This document shows, piece after piece, positions 17,553 through 25,819 of a stretch of DNA of 64,000 bases. The position numbers were made by a program, and so were the translations under genes. The notes beneath the pieces are model-generated. The model had not been told where the DNA came from. It worked only from the letters and a program-made list of their open reading frames with translations, and searched no databases. Location: NCBI GenBank assembly GCA_910584655.1, contig CAJUBJ010000007.1, positions 32,233 to 96,232 of the forward strand, in the 5' to 3' direction. Every line of letters starts with the position of its first letter. The stretch's first letter is position 1. This DNA comes from an uncultured Bacilli bacterium. Its GTDB lineage: Bacteria > Bacillota_I > Bacilli_A > RF39 > UBA660.

Positions 17553-18876
17553 CCTTTATTATCTCATCTTTTATGTACTCTTTTATTACATATTCACTAC
17601 TTTCATTAAATCTGTCACTTAATATTTCACTTACAACACTTTGCAATTCTATCAACTTTTTTAATAAACTTTTTTTATAAGAATCTTTAAGTAAAACATT
17701 TTTTATCTCCCAATATAAAGAAATCAAATCATCACCATTCATATACTTTGCAACTCTATTTATACTATAATAAAAATCTTTAACATAATCGTCTATAAGT
17801 ACACCTACACCTCTTAATATTTTAACATTTAATACCCTATATAAATCTAAAATATTTGGTACAATATTCTTTATCTCTAAATATTCAGGATAACTTTTTT
17901 TTAATAAATTTGACGCACTCCAAAACTCATTTAAAACAATTTCATCAACTTCAATTAACTTATTTCTAAATTCGCTTTCTATAAAATCATATTTACTTAT
18001 CAATCTATCATTACCATAAGCTCTAATTGTTAATTCAGTTAAATTATGTAATACACTATTTTGTGTTCTACTAAAATTAGTTAATTCTTTATATAAATTA
18101 TCTACAATCATTCGACTATAAAAAAAATATTTATCAATCGGATAAGTAATATCCATATTCTTATTTTCTAAACTCATTAAACCTTTTTCTAAATCAAACA
18201 TACTTTGAATAAATATTCTTCTCTTTTTTTCATATGGTGAATATTTTAATTTTTTATCTATATATGAAAAACTATCCTTATTTTCCTTCAAAGCTTTTTT
18301 ATAATCTTCATTCTCAAGCATAAAAGAATTACTATCTATAATCATTGTTCCATTTTCTAATTTTAAATTAACATATACGTAAGAATTTTTATCAATCATA
18401 AAAGATAATTCTTTCTTTACTTCCTTTTCCTCTTTCATTTTAGGCAAAACTATATTCAAACTATCTTTTTTAATAATTTTTCTATTATCATAAATATAAG
18501 TATCTATTAATTCTTTTATAATATCAGCTAAGCTATCTGCTTCCTTAATTCTATAAATTAATCTTTTCTTATACTTTATATTTAATAAATACTTTTTATA
18601 AATTGCATCAATAAATTCTATATTATCTTTCTTTATTTTTTCCAATTCCTCTAATGTTGTTTTTTTTATTTCTATTTCTTTTAATTTATCTACATTTTTA
18701 TATATTTTATCAAGACTTCTATCGACTTTTTTTTGACCATTCTTTGAATCTATATAATTTAACCAAGCTATATTAATAGAATTAGCAATAGATTGTGAAT
18801 ATTTAGAAACTGATTCCAAATTATAATTTATTAATTCTTCTATAAAATGTGACTTTTCTAAAACATTATTAGGCAT
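17548..18876 (-). CDS. Hypothetical helical protein
   Basis: 442 residues, Lys/Ile/Glu-rich, predicted almost wholly helical with coiled-coil-like stretches near residues 45-130 and 370-430. No signal peptide, membrane segment or known motif is visible. AGAGGTGAATAT precedes the ATG. Single gene between a terminator and an upstream intergenic region. Composition is like its neighbours. No family recognised. Confidence 0.75.
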   Translation of the reverse strand: MPNNVLEKSHFIEELINYNLESVSKYSQSIANSINIAWLNYIDSKNGQKKVDRSLDKIYKNVDKLKEIEIKKTTLEELEKIKKDNIEFIDAIYKKYLLNIKYKKRLIYRIKEADSLADIIKELIDTYIYDNRKIIKKDSLNIVLPKMKEEKEVKKELSFMIDKNSYVYVNLKLENGTMIIDSNSFMLENEDYKKALKENKDSFSYIDKKLKYSPYEKKRRIFIQSMFDLEKGLMSLENKNMDITYPIDKYFFYSRMIVDNLYKELTNFSRTQNSVLHNLTELTIRAYGNDRLISKYDFIESEFRNKLIEVDEIVLNEFWSASNLLKKSYPEYLEIKNIVPNILDLYRVLNVKILRGVGVLIDDYVKDFYYSINRVAKYMNGDDLISLYWEIKNVLLKDSYKKSLLKKLIELQSVVSEILSDRFNESSEYVIKEYIKDEIIKD

Positions 18877-18960
18877 ATATTCACCTCTAATCTATTTAAC
18901 TTATTATATAATAAGTTATAAATCTACTACAACCATTTTTCTATTATATTTATAAGAATT

Positions 18961-18978
18961 AAAAAGACCTAAAGATCT
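18961..18978 (-). terminator. Weak intrinsic terminator
   Basis: Five-base stem (AGATC with GGTCT, one wobble) and T5 on minus, overlapping the stop of the 18977 gene. Confidence 0.5.
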
Positions 18979-19939
18979 ATTCTATTTCCAAATATTCTCT
19001 AGGTCCAACTAATAATACATTATTATTTTCATCTAAGAACATAGACGCATAAAAACTCAAATTAGAAAAATCTCCATCTATATCTTTTTTATCTAATGCT
19101 TTTATACATTCATTACCATTATCTTTACAAACATAATTTATGCCAACTAAATAACTATCAGCATAAACATTTCCTCTAAATTTATACTTACCATTATTAG
19201 ATGTTAAACTTAAACCAAAAGACTTAGTATTTTCTAAATTCATATAATCATTTTCTACCAAATAGTTTTTAACTTTTTCAGTATAATCTAATACTAATTT
19301 ATCATAATAAGCTCCACTATTTTTAAATGTTAATAATTCATAAATCTCATTATATCTATTTATTCTTATATAAATCTTTTTATTTAAAGGATTATTAAAT
19401 TCCTTATCTGTTTTAAAACATTTGCTACTTCCATCTTTACATTCATAAGTAATATCAAGTAAATAATCACTTCCACCTTGATCATTCTCTTCATCTTTTT
19501 CCAAACTGTTTATAGTAAGATTATTTAGATTCTTCATTTCTATAATCTTATTTTTTATTCCGTAATCTACTAATTTTTCATAAACAACATGTGTAAAAGT
19601 TACTATATCTGGCTCCTCACATGTTTTATATAATACTGATCCAATATATCTTTCACCATTATCACAATATAATACTTTATAACCCAAACCAGAAAATAAT
19701 GTTCCTCTATCTACTTTTTTATGAACAGCAAAAATCGGTTTACCCCCAATAAAATTCACACGATAAAAATCAAAGCCAACTACACCTAAAAACGCCAATA
19801 CTATTATTACTAAAATTGTTATTTTTCTATGTTGACTTTGTAAACGTTTATACTCTTTTTCAACAGCCTGTTTATCATTTACATCCACACCATAAAAAAC
19901 ATTTTTTGTCTGTTGTGGTTTCTTATTAACTATATTCAA
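18977..19939 (-). CDS. Single-pass membrane protein of unknown function
   Basis: 320 residues. There is a cytoplasmic basic N-terminus of about 40 residues (EYKRLQSQHRK), one transmembrane helix near residues 41-56 (ITILVIIVLAFLGVVGFD) and a large outside domain with cysteines spaced for disulphides, including two similar YxCKDxxxxC motifs (YECKDGSSKC, YVCKDNGNEC). Those two motifs suggest an internal duplication. The start is probably TTG at 19939, because AGGTGATTATA lies directly before it and an upstream GTG is part of that site. No family recognised. Confidence 0.72.
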   Translation of the reverse strand: MNIVNKKPQQTKNVFYGVDVNDKQAVEKEYKRLQSQHRKITILVIIVLAFLGVVGFDFYRVNFIGGKPIFAVHKKVDRGTLFSGLGYKVLYCDNGERYIGSVLYKTCEEPDIVTFTHVVYEKLVDYGIKNKIIEMKNLNNLTINSLEKDEENDQGGSDYLLDITYECKDGSSKCFKTDKEFNNPLNKKIYIRINRYNEIYELLTFKNSGAYYDKLVLDYTEKVKNYLVENDYMNLENTKSFGLSLTSNNGKYKFRGNVYADSYLVGINYVCKDNGNECIKALDKKDIDGDFSNLSFYASMFLDENNNVLLVGPREYLEIE

Positions 19940-20008
19940 TATAATCACCTATTCTAGTATTATTATATCATTTATTATAAATAGTTATAAACAAACTTTT
20001 AAATAGAT

Positions 20009-20575
20009 TTACAGATTATCTTTATACTTTTCATATAGCAAATATGAATACCCTTCATAATCTCGCATATCTTCACTTAACATAAATTTCTCAGTCAATT
20101 CTTTAATTGTATTAATCCCCTGACTTAACTTACCTTCATTTTTTATTTCTAATTCAACAAATTTACCTAAACCATCAACATCGTCTAAAGAAACTTCTAA
20201 TAAATCATCTATATAAAAGCTTTTCCTCTCCTTTTTTATAGTTATAGTTTTATCAATTCTTAAATCATTTAATATTTTAGTTAAAGTATCAATATCTTCT
20301 ATCTCAATTTCATGTTCTATACAATAAGAATTTTTATCTTCCGTTTTATCTACAAACTTTTTATAACTCAATATATTTTTTGTATCTAATACTCTAATTC
20401 TTAAACATTCATTATCTATCTTCCCTCCCAAAAAAGGAAAGTGCTGTGGAGAAAAATAAATATCGTGTTGCCTTTCTTCTTTACATTTAAATTCTTTTTT
20501 CATTAAAAAATCTAATATCTCTTCATATTTTTTTTCATCAATTTTATATTTTGCTTCTATTTCAATATTTTTCAT
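20009..20575 (-). CDS. CYTH-domain protein (class IV adenylate cyclase-like)
   Basis: 188 residues with the CYTH/triphosphate tunnel fold signature. It opens MKNIEIEAKYKI, containing the ExExK motif (E5, E7, K9), followed by CLRIRVLD, ILSYKKF, EHEIEIED, ITIKKERKSFYI and VSLDDVDGLGKFVELEI, typical of CyaB-type proteins. Substrates in this family include ATP, thiamine triphosphate and polyphosphate. ATG at 20575 has TTGGAGTGG upstream. Monocistronic. Confidence 0.87.
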   Translation of the reverse strand: MKNIEIEAKYKIDEKKYEEILDFLMKKEFKCKEERQHDIYFSPQHFPFLGGKIDNECLRIRVLDTKNILSYKKFVDKTEDKNSYCIEHEIEIEDIDTLTKILNDLRIDKTITIKKERKSFYIDDLLEVSLDDVDGLGKFVELEIKNEGKLSQGINTIKELTEKFMLSEDMRDYEGYSYLLYEKYKDNL

Positions 20576-20612
20576 TATTACCACTCCAAATAATAACATT
20601 ATTTTATCATAC

Positions 20613-20635
20613 AAAAAAACTAGAGCAAAGCTCTA
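20613..20635 (-). terminator. Intrinsic terminator of the cysS-yugP operon
   Basis: TAGAGC-TTT-GCTCTA hairpin with a T7 tail on minus. Confidence 0.85.
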
Positions 20636-21304
20636 ATCTCTTCTTGAATCACTATATATTAGCAATCTTACTAAATTTAAAATTGCTGATAAAACAGACG
20701 CAATGTAAGTAAATGCTGCTGCCTTTAATACTTTTTCTGAGCCCTCATGTTCTTCCTTATCAAGTAACTTCAAATCATTAAGTTGTTTTAATGCTCTCTT
20801 ACTAGCATCAAATTCAACAGGTAACGTTACAACTTGAAAAATTAAACTTAAAAACACAACAACAATTGAAACCATAAGCATATCTACCATTTGTAACAAT
20901 ATTGATATAAGAAATAAAATATATGCCATATTAGTTGCAAAATTAACTATAGGTACTAAAAATGCCCTGATTTTCATAAAAGTATAATTTTCTTTATCTT
21001 GTATTGCATGACCACACTCATGCGCCGCAACAGCTGCAGCTGCTATTGTCTCTCCATGAAATATATCAGAAGATAATCTAACTACTTTTTGAGAAGGATC
21101 ATAATGATCAGTCAAATTACCCTTTACTTCAACTATATACATATCTTTAAGTCCATTTTCATCAAGTATCTTTCTAGCAACTTCAAAACCACTAAGTTTA
21201 TTCTTATTTTTAGCTCTCTTATACTTATTATAAGTTGAATCTATATTAATTGACGCAATAATAGGAAATATAAGTACTAATAAATATAAAACAATATTTT
21301 CCAA
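20633..21304 (-). CDS. yugP: YugP-family membrane zinc metallopeptidase
   Basis: 223 residues. An N-terminal membrane helix (3-20) is followed by a cytoplasmic or juxtamembrane catalytic part with AAHECGHAIQ (H95, E96, H99), two central membrane helices (about 116-160), the conserved LPVEFDASKRAL with the third ligand Glu, and a C-terminal helix. This is the conserved YugP layout of Firmicutes; physiological substrates are not established. The start codon is TTG with GAGGTGATTTAG before it. It follows cysS by 11 bases and is cotranscribed. Confidence 0.9.
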   Translation of the reverse strand: MENIVLYLLVLIFPIIASINIDSTYNKYKRAKNKNKLSGFEVARKILDENGLKDMYIVEVKGNLTDHYDPSQKVVRLSSDIFHGETIAAAAVAAHECGHAIQDKENYTFMKIRAFLVPIVNFATNMAYILFLISILLQMVDMLMVSIVVVFLSLIFQVVTLPVEFDASKRALKQLNDLKLLDKEEHEGSEKVLKAAAFTYIASVLSAILNLVRLLIYSDSRRD

Positions 21305-21315
21305 CTAAATCACCT

Positions 21316-22626
21316 CTAAATAATTTTCTTATCAACTAGCTGAGCTCTCATCTTATCTGCATTTTCAAAATCTGACATCTTTCTATACTCTAACCACTTA
21401 TTATAAATTTCTTTATCTTCATCAGTTAAAGTAACAAAATCATAAACAAGGCCTAAAACATAATTAACTAACATAATTTTATCATACGTTTCAGTAAAAT
21501 CTTCTTTACTTCTAAGTTTATTATTCAACTCTTTTACTAAGTCAAGTAAGTAAGTAATTAAATTCGAAGTATTAAAATCTTCATCCATTATTTCATTTAT
21601 CTTATTATCTTTAGTTAATTTACCAACTTCTAAATTCTTAAGTTGAATCTCTAAATTAGCTTGTTTAAGCGCATTATAAACTTTATCATTTATAGTTCCA
21701 CATTCTTTAAATAATTGATCAGTAAAATCAAATGGTAATCTATAATTAGTTTTTAAAATACTTAATCTTATAACATTTGCAGGATGTTTTTCTAGTAATT
21801 CATGAGCAGTTATAAAGTTACCTAAACTTTTACTCATTTTAACACCATTAACCATTACATGACCATTATGCATCCAATAATTAGCTAAATTAGTACCACA
21901 AGCAGCTACACTTTGAGCCATTTCGTTTTCATGATGAGGAAATTTTAAATCTACGCCTCCACCATGTATATCAATATTATTTCCAAATAACTTATTAATC
22001 ATAACAACGCATTCTGTATGCCATCCAGGTCTACCTTTTCCCCAAGGAGAATCCCAAGTAATACCTTCTTTAGTTTTCTTCCATAAAACAAAATCATAAG
22101 GATTTTCTTTATTTTCATCCACTTCTATTCTATTACCAGCATTTAATTCTTCAACAACTTGTTTACTTAACTTGCCATAATCTTCTATTTTACCAACTCT
22201 AAAATATACATCATCACCACTCTGATAAGCATAACCCTTATCCATTAATAATTTAATATAGTCAATTATCTCATCCATAGTTTCTGTAACTTTAGGTCTA
22301 TAATCTATATCTAAGCAATTTAATGCCTTAACATCTTCTAAATATATTTTAATATACTTTTCTGTTAACTCCTTTTCAGTAACACCTAACTCTTTTGCTG
22401 CCTTAATTATCTTATCATCAACATCAGTAAAATTACTTGCATATTTAACATCATAACCAGCATATTTAAAATATCTATAAACCATATCAAAGATAATAAC
22501 TGGACACATATTACCAACATGAGCATAACTATATACAGTTGGACCACAAACATACATATTAATAGCTCCATCTTTCATTGTCTTAAACTCTTCAATTTTG
22601 CCACTTAAAGTATTAAAAATTTTCAT
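21316..22626 (-). CDS. cysS: Cysteinyl-tRNA synthetase
   Basis: Class I synthetase charging tRNA-Cys, 436 residues. MYVCGPTVYSYAHVGN holds the zinc-ligand Cys and the HIGH-equivalent HVGN. FTDVDDKII, GRPGWHTEC, GGGVDLKFPHHENE and KMSKSLGNF follow; the C-terminal helical domain is compact. The second of two adjacent ATGs (22626) fits AGGTGATT best. The leader is only about 35 bases long, so there is no T-box here, unlike lysS. yugP follows in the same operon. Confidence 0.97.
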   Translation of the reverse strand: MKIFNTLSGKIEEFKTMKDGAINMYVCGPTVYSYAHVGNMCPVIIFDMVYRYFKYAGYDVKYASNFTDVDDKIIKAAKELGVTEKELTEKYIKIYLEDVKALNCLDIDYRPKVTETMDEIIDYIKLLMDKGYAYQSGDDVYFRVGKIEDYGKLSKQVVEELNAGNRIEVDENKENPYDFVLWKKTKEGITWDSPWGKGRPGWHTECVVMINKLFGNNIDIHGGGVDLKFPHHENEMAQSVAACGTNLANYWMHNGHVMVNGVKMSKSLGNFITAHELLEKHPANVIRLSILKTNYRLPFDFTDQLFKECGTINDKVYNALKQANLEIQLKNLEVGKLTKDNKINEIMDEDFNTSNLITYLLDLVKELNNKLRSKEDFTETYDKIMLVNYVLGLVYDFVTLTDEDKEIYNKWLEYRKMSDFENADKMRAQLVDKKII

Positions 22627-22661
22627 CATAATCACCTTCCAATTAATATCTAAGTGCCTCT

Positions 22662-22670
22662 ATTATAACA
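22662..22670 (-). promoter_or_regulatory. Extended -10 promoter of cysS
   Basis: TGT-TATAAT on the minus strand, 35 bases before the start codon. Confidence 0.65.
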
Positions 22671-22681
22671 CACTTTTCCAA

Positions 22682-22706
22682 AGAAAAAATACTAATTACT
22701 AGTATT
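22682..22706 (-). terminator. Intrinsic terminator of the Clp N-domain gene
   Basis: AATACTA/TAGTATT stem followed on minus by T6. Confidence 0.75.
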
Positions 22707-23039
22707 TAATATATTTAAATAAATAGCTTCTATATCTTCATTATTACTTAACAAAACATTATAAGCAATACTATCGTCATCAGTTAAAATTCTTACACAA
22801 GCTTCTATATAATTATCACACTCGTTCTTTATTTTCCTAAGTATTGGCGTATATAAAATATATTCGCTTTCTTTAAATGAACAACCTATTATCTTTATTA
22901 TATATTCTTTAAATTTATCATAAGTTATATAATCATTACCAAATTTCTTTAAATAAGCTAAAATAAAATGTTCTGTTCCTACATAAGGGTGATGTAGTTC
23001 TATCATTTCTTGTTCAGCAATTTTAAATAATTCTTCCAT
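22692..23039 (-). CDS. Stand-alone Clp N-domain (Clp R) protein
   Basis: 115 residues. The N-terminal part, LFKIAEQEMIELHHPYVGTE and then HFILAYLK, matches the first repeat of the ClpA/ClpC N-terminal domain, which binds substrates and adaptors. No AAA+ ATPase module follows, so this is a free N-domain. ATG at 23039 is preceded by AGGTGATAAT. It could compete with or deliver to a Clp ATPase, which is an inference. It lies downstream of the carrier gene, separated by a terminator. Confidence 0.75.
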   Translation of the reverse strand: MEELFKIAEQEMIELHHPYVGTEHFILAYLKKFGNDYITYDKFKEYIIKIIGCSFKESEYILYTPILRKIKNECDNYIEACVRILTDDDSIAYNVLLSNNEDIEAIYLNILNTSN

Positions 23040-23072
23040 ATTATCACCTATTAAAGTATATTCATGAAATTT

Positions 23073-23099
23073 AAAAAAAGAAGTATAAAAACTCCTTTT
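23073..23099 (-). terminator. Intrinsic terminator of the carrier gene
   Basis: AAAAGGAGT pairs with ACTTCTTTT (one wobble) on minus, followed by TTT. Confidence 0.65.
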
Positions 23100-23109
23100 T
23101 AAAAATATT

Positions 23110-24525
23110 TTAAACATATAGCATTAATGATAACATAATTAATACAACAACCGCAAAAGACAATACAAATTTCCAAACATATTTAAACCATCTAACATAT
23201 GGTAAATCTACATATGTAAGTGCAGTTAGTAACAAGAAACTTGTAGGTCCAATTACTAATGCTAATGCTGAAGAAACTCTCCATATTAATCCAGATAATG
23301 CTAAATTGTCTACAAACGATGCTGCAATAAATGTTCCAAACATCGCTGTAAGTATATCAGGATCTCCAACTAATATAGTTGAAATAAATACAATAATAAA
23401 TACTGAGAAAACATTAAATGTTCCATCTCCAAACAAAGAATTAATTATTGTATTTTGCCATGGATAAGCATTAGCTAAACAAGCAATTGTAAAAGCAAAT
23501 ACATAAATAAATGCAACCTTACTAATTTTTTTAACACCCATACCAAAGTTTTTAATAAATAAATCAACATTCATCTTATCTATAATAGCCATTATAATAG
23601 TAAACACTAACATAACAAAAGAACCATATATTAAGAATGTCCAATTACCAAAAGCTGGTAAATAAGAACCTAGCAAATCTCCAAATATTGATATATTACC
23701 AATTTTAATGCTTGTCATACTTGTAAAAAACTCATCAAAAAATTTAACATCAAAACTTGCAACCCAACTTATAAATCCTAACATAATTGTAATTAAACTT
23801 ACTATTCCGAATACTATAATTGGCCAAATTTTTGTTCTTTTTCTCTTTTTTACCTTAGTCTCATCTAACTCTTCAGGACAAAACATATCATATTTTATTC
23901 CATCACTATCTTTATGTTTTTTCATATATAATATAGCAAATACATTATATAAAACATATGCAATAATAAATAATATTATCTTAGTAAATAGCATTTCTTC
24001 TATTCCTAATCCTGTAGCATCATTCAAATAATTAACTCCATATGTTCCAAATGTTAAACCTAAGAATCCAATAAACATACCACCGAATCCAGCATTTAAT
24101 GCTGTAACTCTATCTTGGCCAGTTCTTAAAAATACAGATATTATAAAAGGAGTTATACAAAATAACACAAGTATTTGGCTACCAATAGAAGTATAAGCTC
24201 CCATTAATAGTGTAATAATTGCCATTGCAATAGCTTCCTTACCTTTTATAAAAGATGCAACTTTATCAACTAACTTTCTATATGATTTCGTTTGAGAAAG
24301 TACTCCATAACTTCCTCCAACAGCCAAAATATAGAATATATCAGTTAACTTATTCATTACTGCCGTATGAAATACTGCAACAATATCAAATAACCCTATT
24401 CTTTTAAATCCAGTTGATACAAAACTTCCTGCATTATACATTCCACCTTCAACAATCCATGACATTACAAAAAATATTACAATAACTAATAATAATATAA
24501 ATATTTTATCATTTCTCTTTTTCAT
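23110..24525 (-). CDS. DcuC/YfcC-like anaerobic C4-dicarboxylate or amino-acid carrier
   Basis: A 471-residue polytopic membrane protein with about 12 hydrophobic helices and a charged cytoplasmic loop near 205-235. The repeated halves with AVGGSYGVLSQTKSYRKLVD, MGAYTSIGSQILVLFCITPF and AFTIACLANAYPWQN fit the ion-transporter superfamily that includes YfcC and DcuC. The substrate is unknown. GGAGGTAGAGT precedes the ATG. Monocistronic. Confidence 0.72.
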   Translation of the reverse strand: MKKRNDKIFILLLVIVIFFVMSWIVEGGMYNAGSFVSTGFKRIGLFDIVAVFHTAVMNKLTDIFYILAVGGSYGVLSQTKSYRKLVDKVASFIKGKEAIAMAIITLLMGAYTSIGSQILVLFCITPFIISVFLRTGQDRVTALNAGFGGMFIGFLGLTFGTYGVNYLNDATGLGIEEMLFTKIILFIIAYVLYNVFAILYMKKHKDSDGIKYDMFCPEELDETKVKKRKRTKIWPIIVFGIVSLITIMLGFISWVASFDVKFFDEFFTSMTSIKIGNISIFGDLLGSYLPAFGNWTFLIYGSFVMLVFTIIMAIIDKMNVDLFIKNFGMGVKKISKVAFIYVFAFTIACLANAYPWQNTIINSLFGDGTFNVFSVFIIVFISTILVGDPDILTAMFGTFIAASFVDNLALSGLIWRVSSALALVIGPTSFLLLTALTYVDLPYVRWFKYVWKFVLSFAVVVLIMLSLMLYV

Positions 24526-24597
24526 ACTCTACCTCCATAAAAAAAGTATACCACACATTCCTAGTATTTACCTAGAAATTTAGTGAAAATTACTTCA

Positions 24598-24621
24598 CAA
24601 AAAAACTAACTTAAGTTAGTT
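24598..24621 (-). terminator. Intrinsic terminator of the zinc-ribbon pair
   Basis: AACTAAC-TTAA-GTTAGTT hairpin followed on minus by T6. Confidence 0.85.
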
Positions 24622-25422
24622 TTCAATATATAAACCTTCAGTAGCTAAAACATTATAATCTCCACTTTTACTTCGTATAACTTTATTATATAAATCTTCA
24701 TTATTTAAATATCCTTGAACAAATGAAGAAGTCCCCCCATTAATAAATGTCATTGATGAAACTGTATTCCCTTTAAATGAATTACTAACTATATTATCAT
24801 CATTCAACTTCAAATTAGAATACACTACTGCCGCATATACTTCTAAATTAATATCTTTACCAACAATAGTCTTTTTATATACATCATATAATTCATTCAC
24901 TTTATCAAAATCTTTTGCATCTTCATCCTTATTATTTAATAAATACATTCCCGCATAAGCCCAATCTGATATAGTAACATCTTCCCATATCCTATCATTT
25001 AAATGTCCCAAAGATTTTTCTGTTTCCTTGTGAAATATCTCTAATGATTTCTCATCTATATGTTCAAATTCTGTAATATAATTTTCCTTTTTCTCTTCAA
25101 CAACTTGCTCTCTTTCAAAATAATTATCTTTATCGAAATTTCTAACGACTTCCAGAATTCCACTCACTGTTAAAATTACTATAAATGATGCTATAATAGT
25201 TACAAGAATCACAATCGCCTTTGCTCCATTATTTCTTTTCTGAATTAAATTATAATAATCTGCAATTATTTTTTTATCAATATTATCATATGATCCTTTA
25301 TCATCTTTAGATTTTGATATAACATAGCTCTTTTTACAATATTCACAAGTGACATCTTGACTATCCTTATCAAATGACAAACCAGCTCCACAATTCGGAC
25401 ATTTCTTTTCAATTAATTTCAT
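24616..25422 (-). CDS. Zinc-ribbon, single-pass membrane protein
   Basis: 268 residues. An N-terminal zinc ribbon (CPNCGAG at 8-14, CEYCKKSY about 26-33) is followed by a linker, one transmembrane helix (about 66-88) and an external domain of about 170 residues with helical, TPR-like character (WAYAGMYLLNN, then EVYAAVVYSNLKLN). ATG at 25422 has AGGTGGTAGTT before it. It is second in a pair with a shorter paralogue whose zinc-ribbon start is nearly identical. Function unknown. Confidence 0.8.
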   Translation of the reverse strand: MKLIEKKCPNCGAGLSFDKDSQDVTCEYCKKSYVISKSKDDKGSYDNIDKKIIADYYNLIQKRNNGAKAIVILVTIIASFIVILTVSGILEVVRNFDKDNYFEREQVVEEKKENYITEFEHIDEKSLEIFHKETEKSLGHLNDRIWEDVTISDWAYAGMYLLNNKDEDAKDFDKVNELYDVYKKTIVGKDINLEVYAAVVYSNLKLNDDNIVSNSFKGNTVSSMTFINGGTSSFVQGYLNNEDLYNKVIRSKSGDYNVLATEGLYIEN

Positions 25423-25423
25423 A
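25379..25423. repeat. 45-base direct repeat, copy 1
   Basis: Identical over 45 bases to 25697-25741. It covers the start codon and first 14 codons (MKLIEKKCPNCGAG) of each zinc-ribbon gene. Confidence 0.9.
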
Positions 25424-25455
25424 ACTACCACCTATCTAAAAAGTTAAAATACTCA

Positions 25456-25740
25456 TTACATCATTGTAAATATTTTAATAAAAACAAATACTATAAATAT
25501 AAATACTAAAAGAAATATTACAAAAGATATTATAGATGATACAGCAAAATATGTAAAAAAAACCGATGCAACTTTCTTAACCTTTACTAAATCATAAGCT
25601 TCCTCAGGATTATCAATTTTAGTATCATCCCTTTTTATCTCATAATTCATTTTACAATACTCACATTGTACATTAGTAGAATTCTCATCAAATGTTAAAC
25701 CAGCTCCACAATTCGGACATTTCTTTTCAATTAATTTCAT
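25456..25740 (-). CDS. Small zinc-ribbon membrane protein
   Basis: 94 residues. The same zinc-ribbon start as its neighbour (CPNCGAG, then CEYCKMNY) is followed by a short linker and one long hydrophobic segment (about 58-92). It has no external domain, so it looks like a minimal paralogue. ATG at 25740, with AGGTGAGTTGT upstream. Operon with the longer paralogue (33-base gap). Confidence 0.78.
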   Translation of the reverse strand: MKLIEKKCPNCGAGLTFDENSTNVQCEYCKMNYEIKRDDTKIDNPEEAYDLVKVKKVASVFFTYFAVSSIISFVIFLLVFIFIVFVFIKIFTMM

Positions 25741-25741
25741 A
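25697..25741. repeat. 45-base direct repeat, copy 2
   Basis: Identical to 25379-25423; marks a recent duplication or gene conversion of the zinc-ribbon exon-like start. Confidence 0.9.
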
Positions 25742-25773
25742 CAACTCACCTACCATTTATTATATCATAATAT

Positions 25774-25802
25774 AAAAAGTCAACTACATCCTATAGTTGA
25801 CT
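25774..25802 (-). terminator. Intrinsic terminator of lysS
   Basis: AGTCAACTA/TAGTTGACT stem (25779-25787, 25794-25802) with T5 on minus. Confidence 0.88.
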
Positions 25803-25819
25803 ATTTACATTCTATTTTA

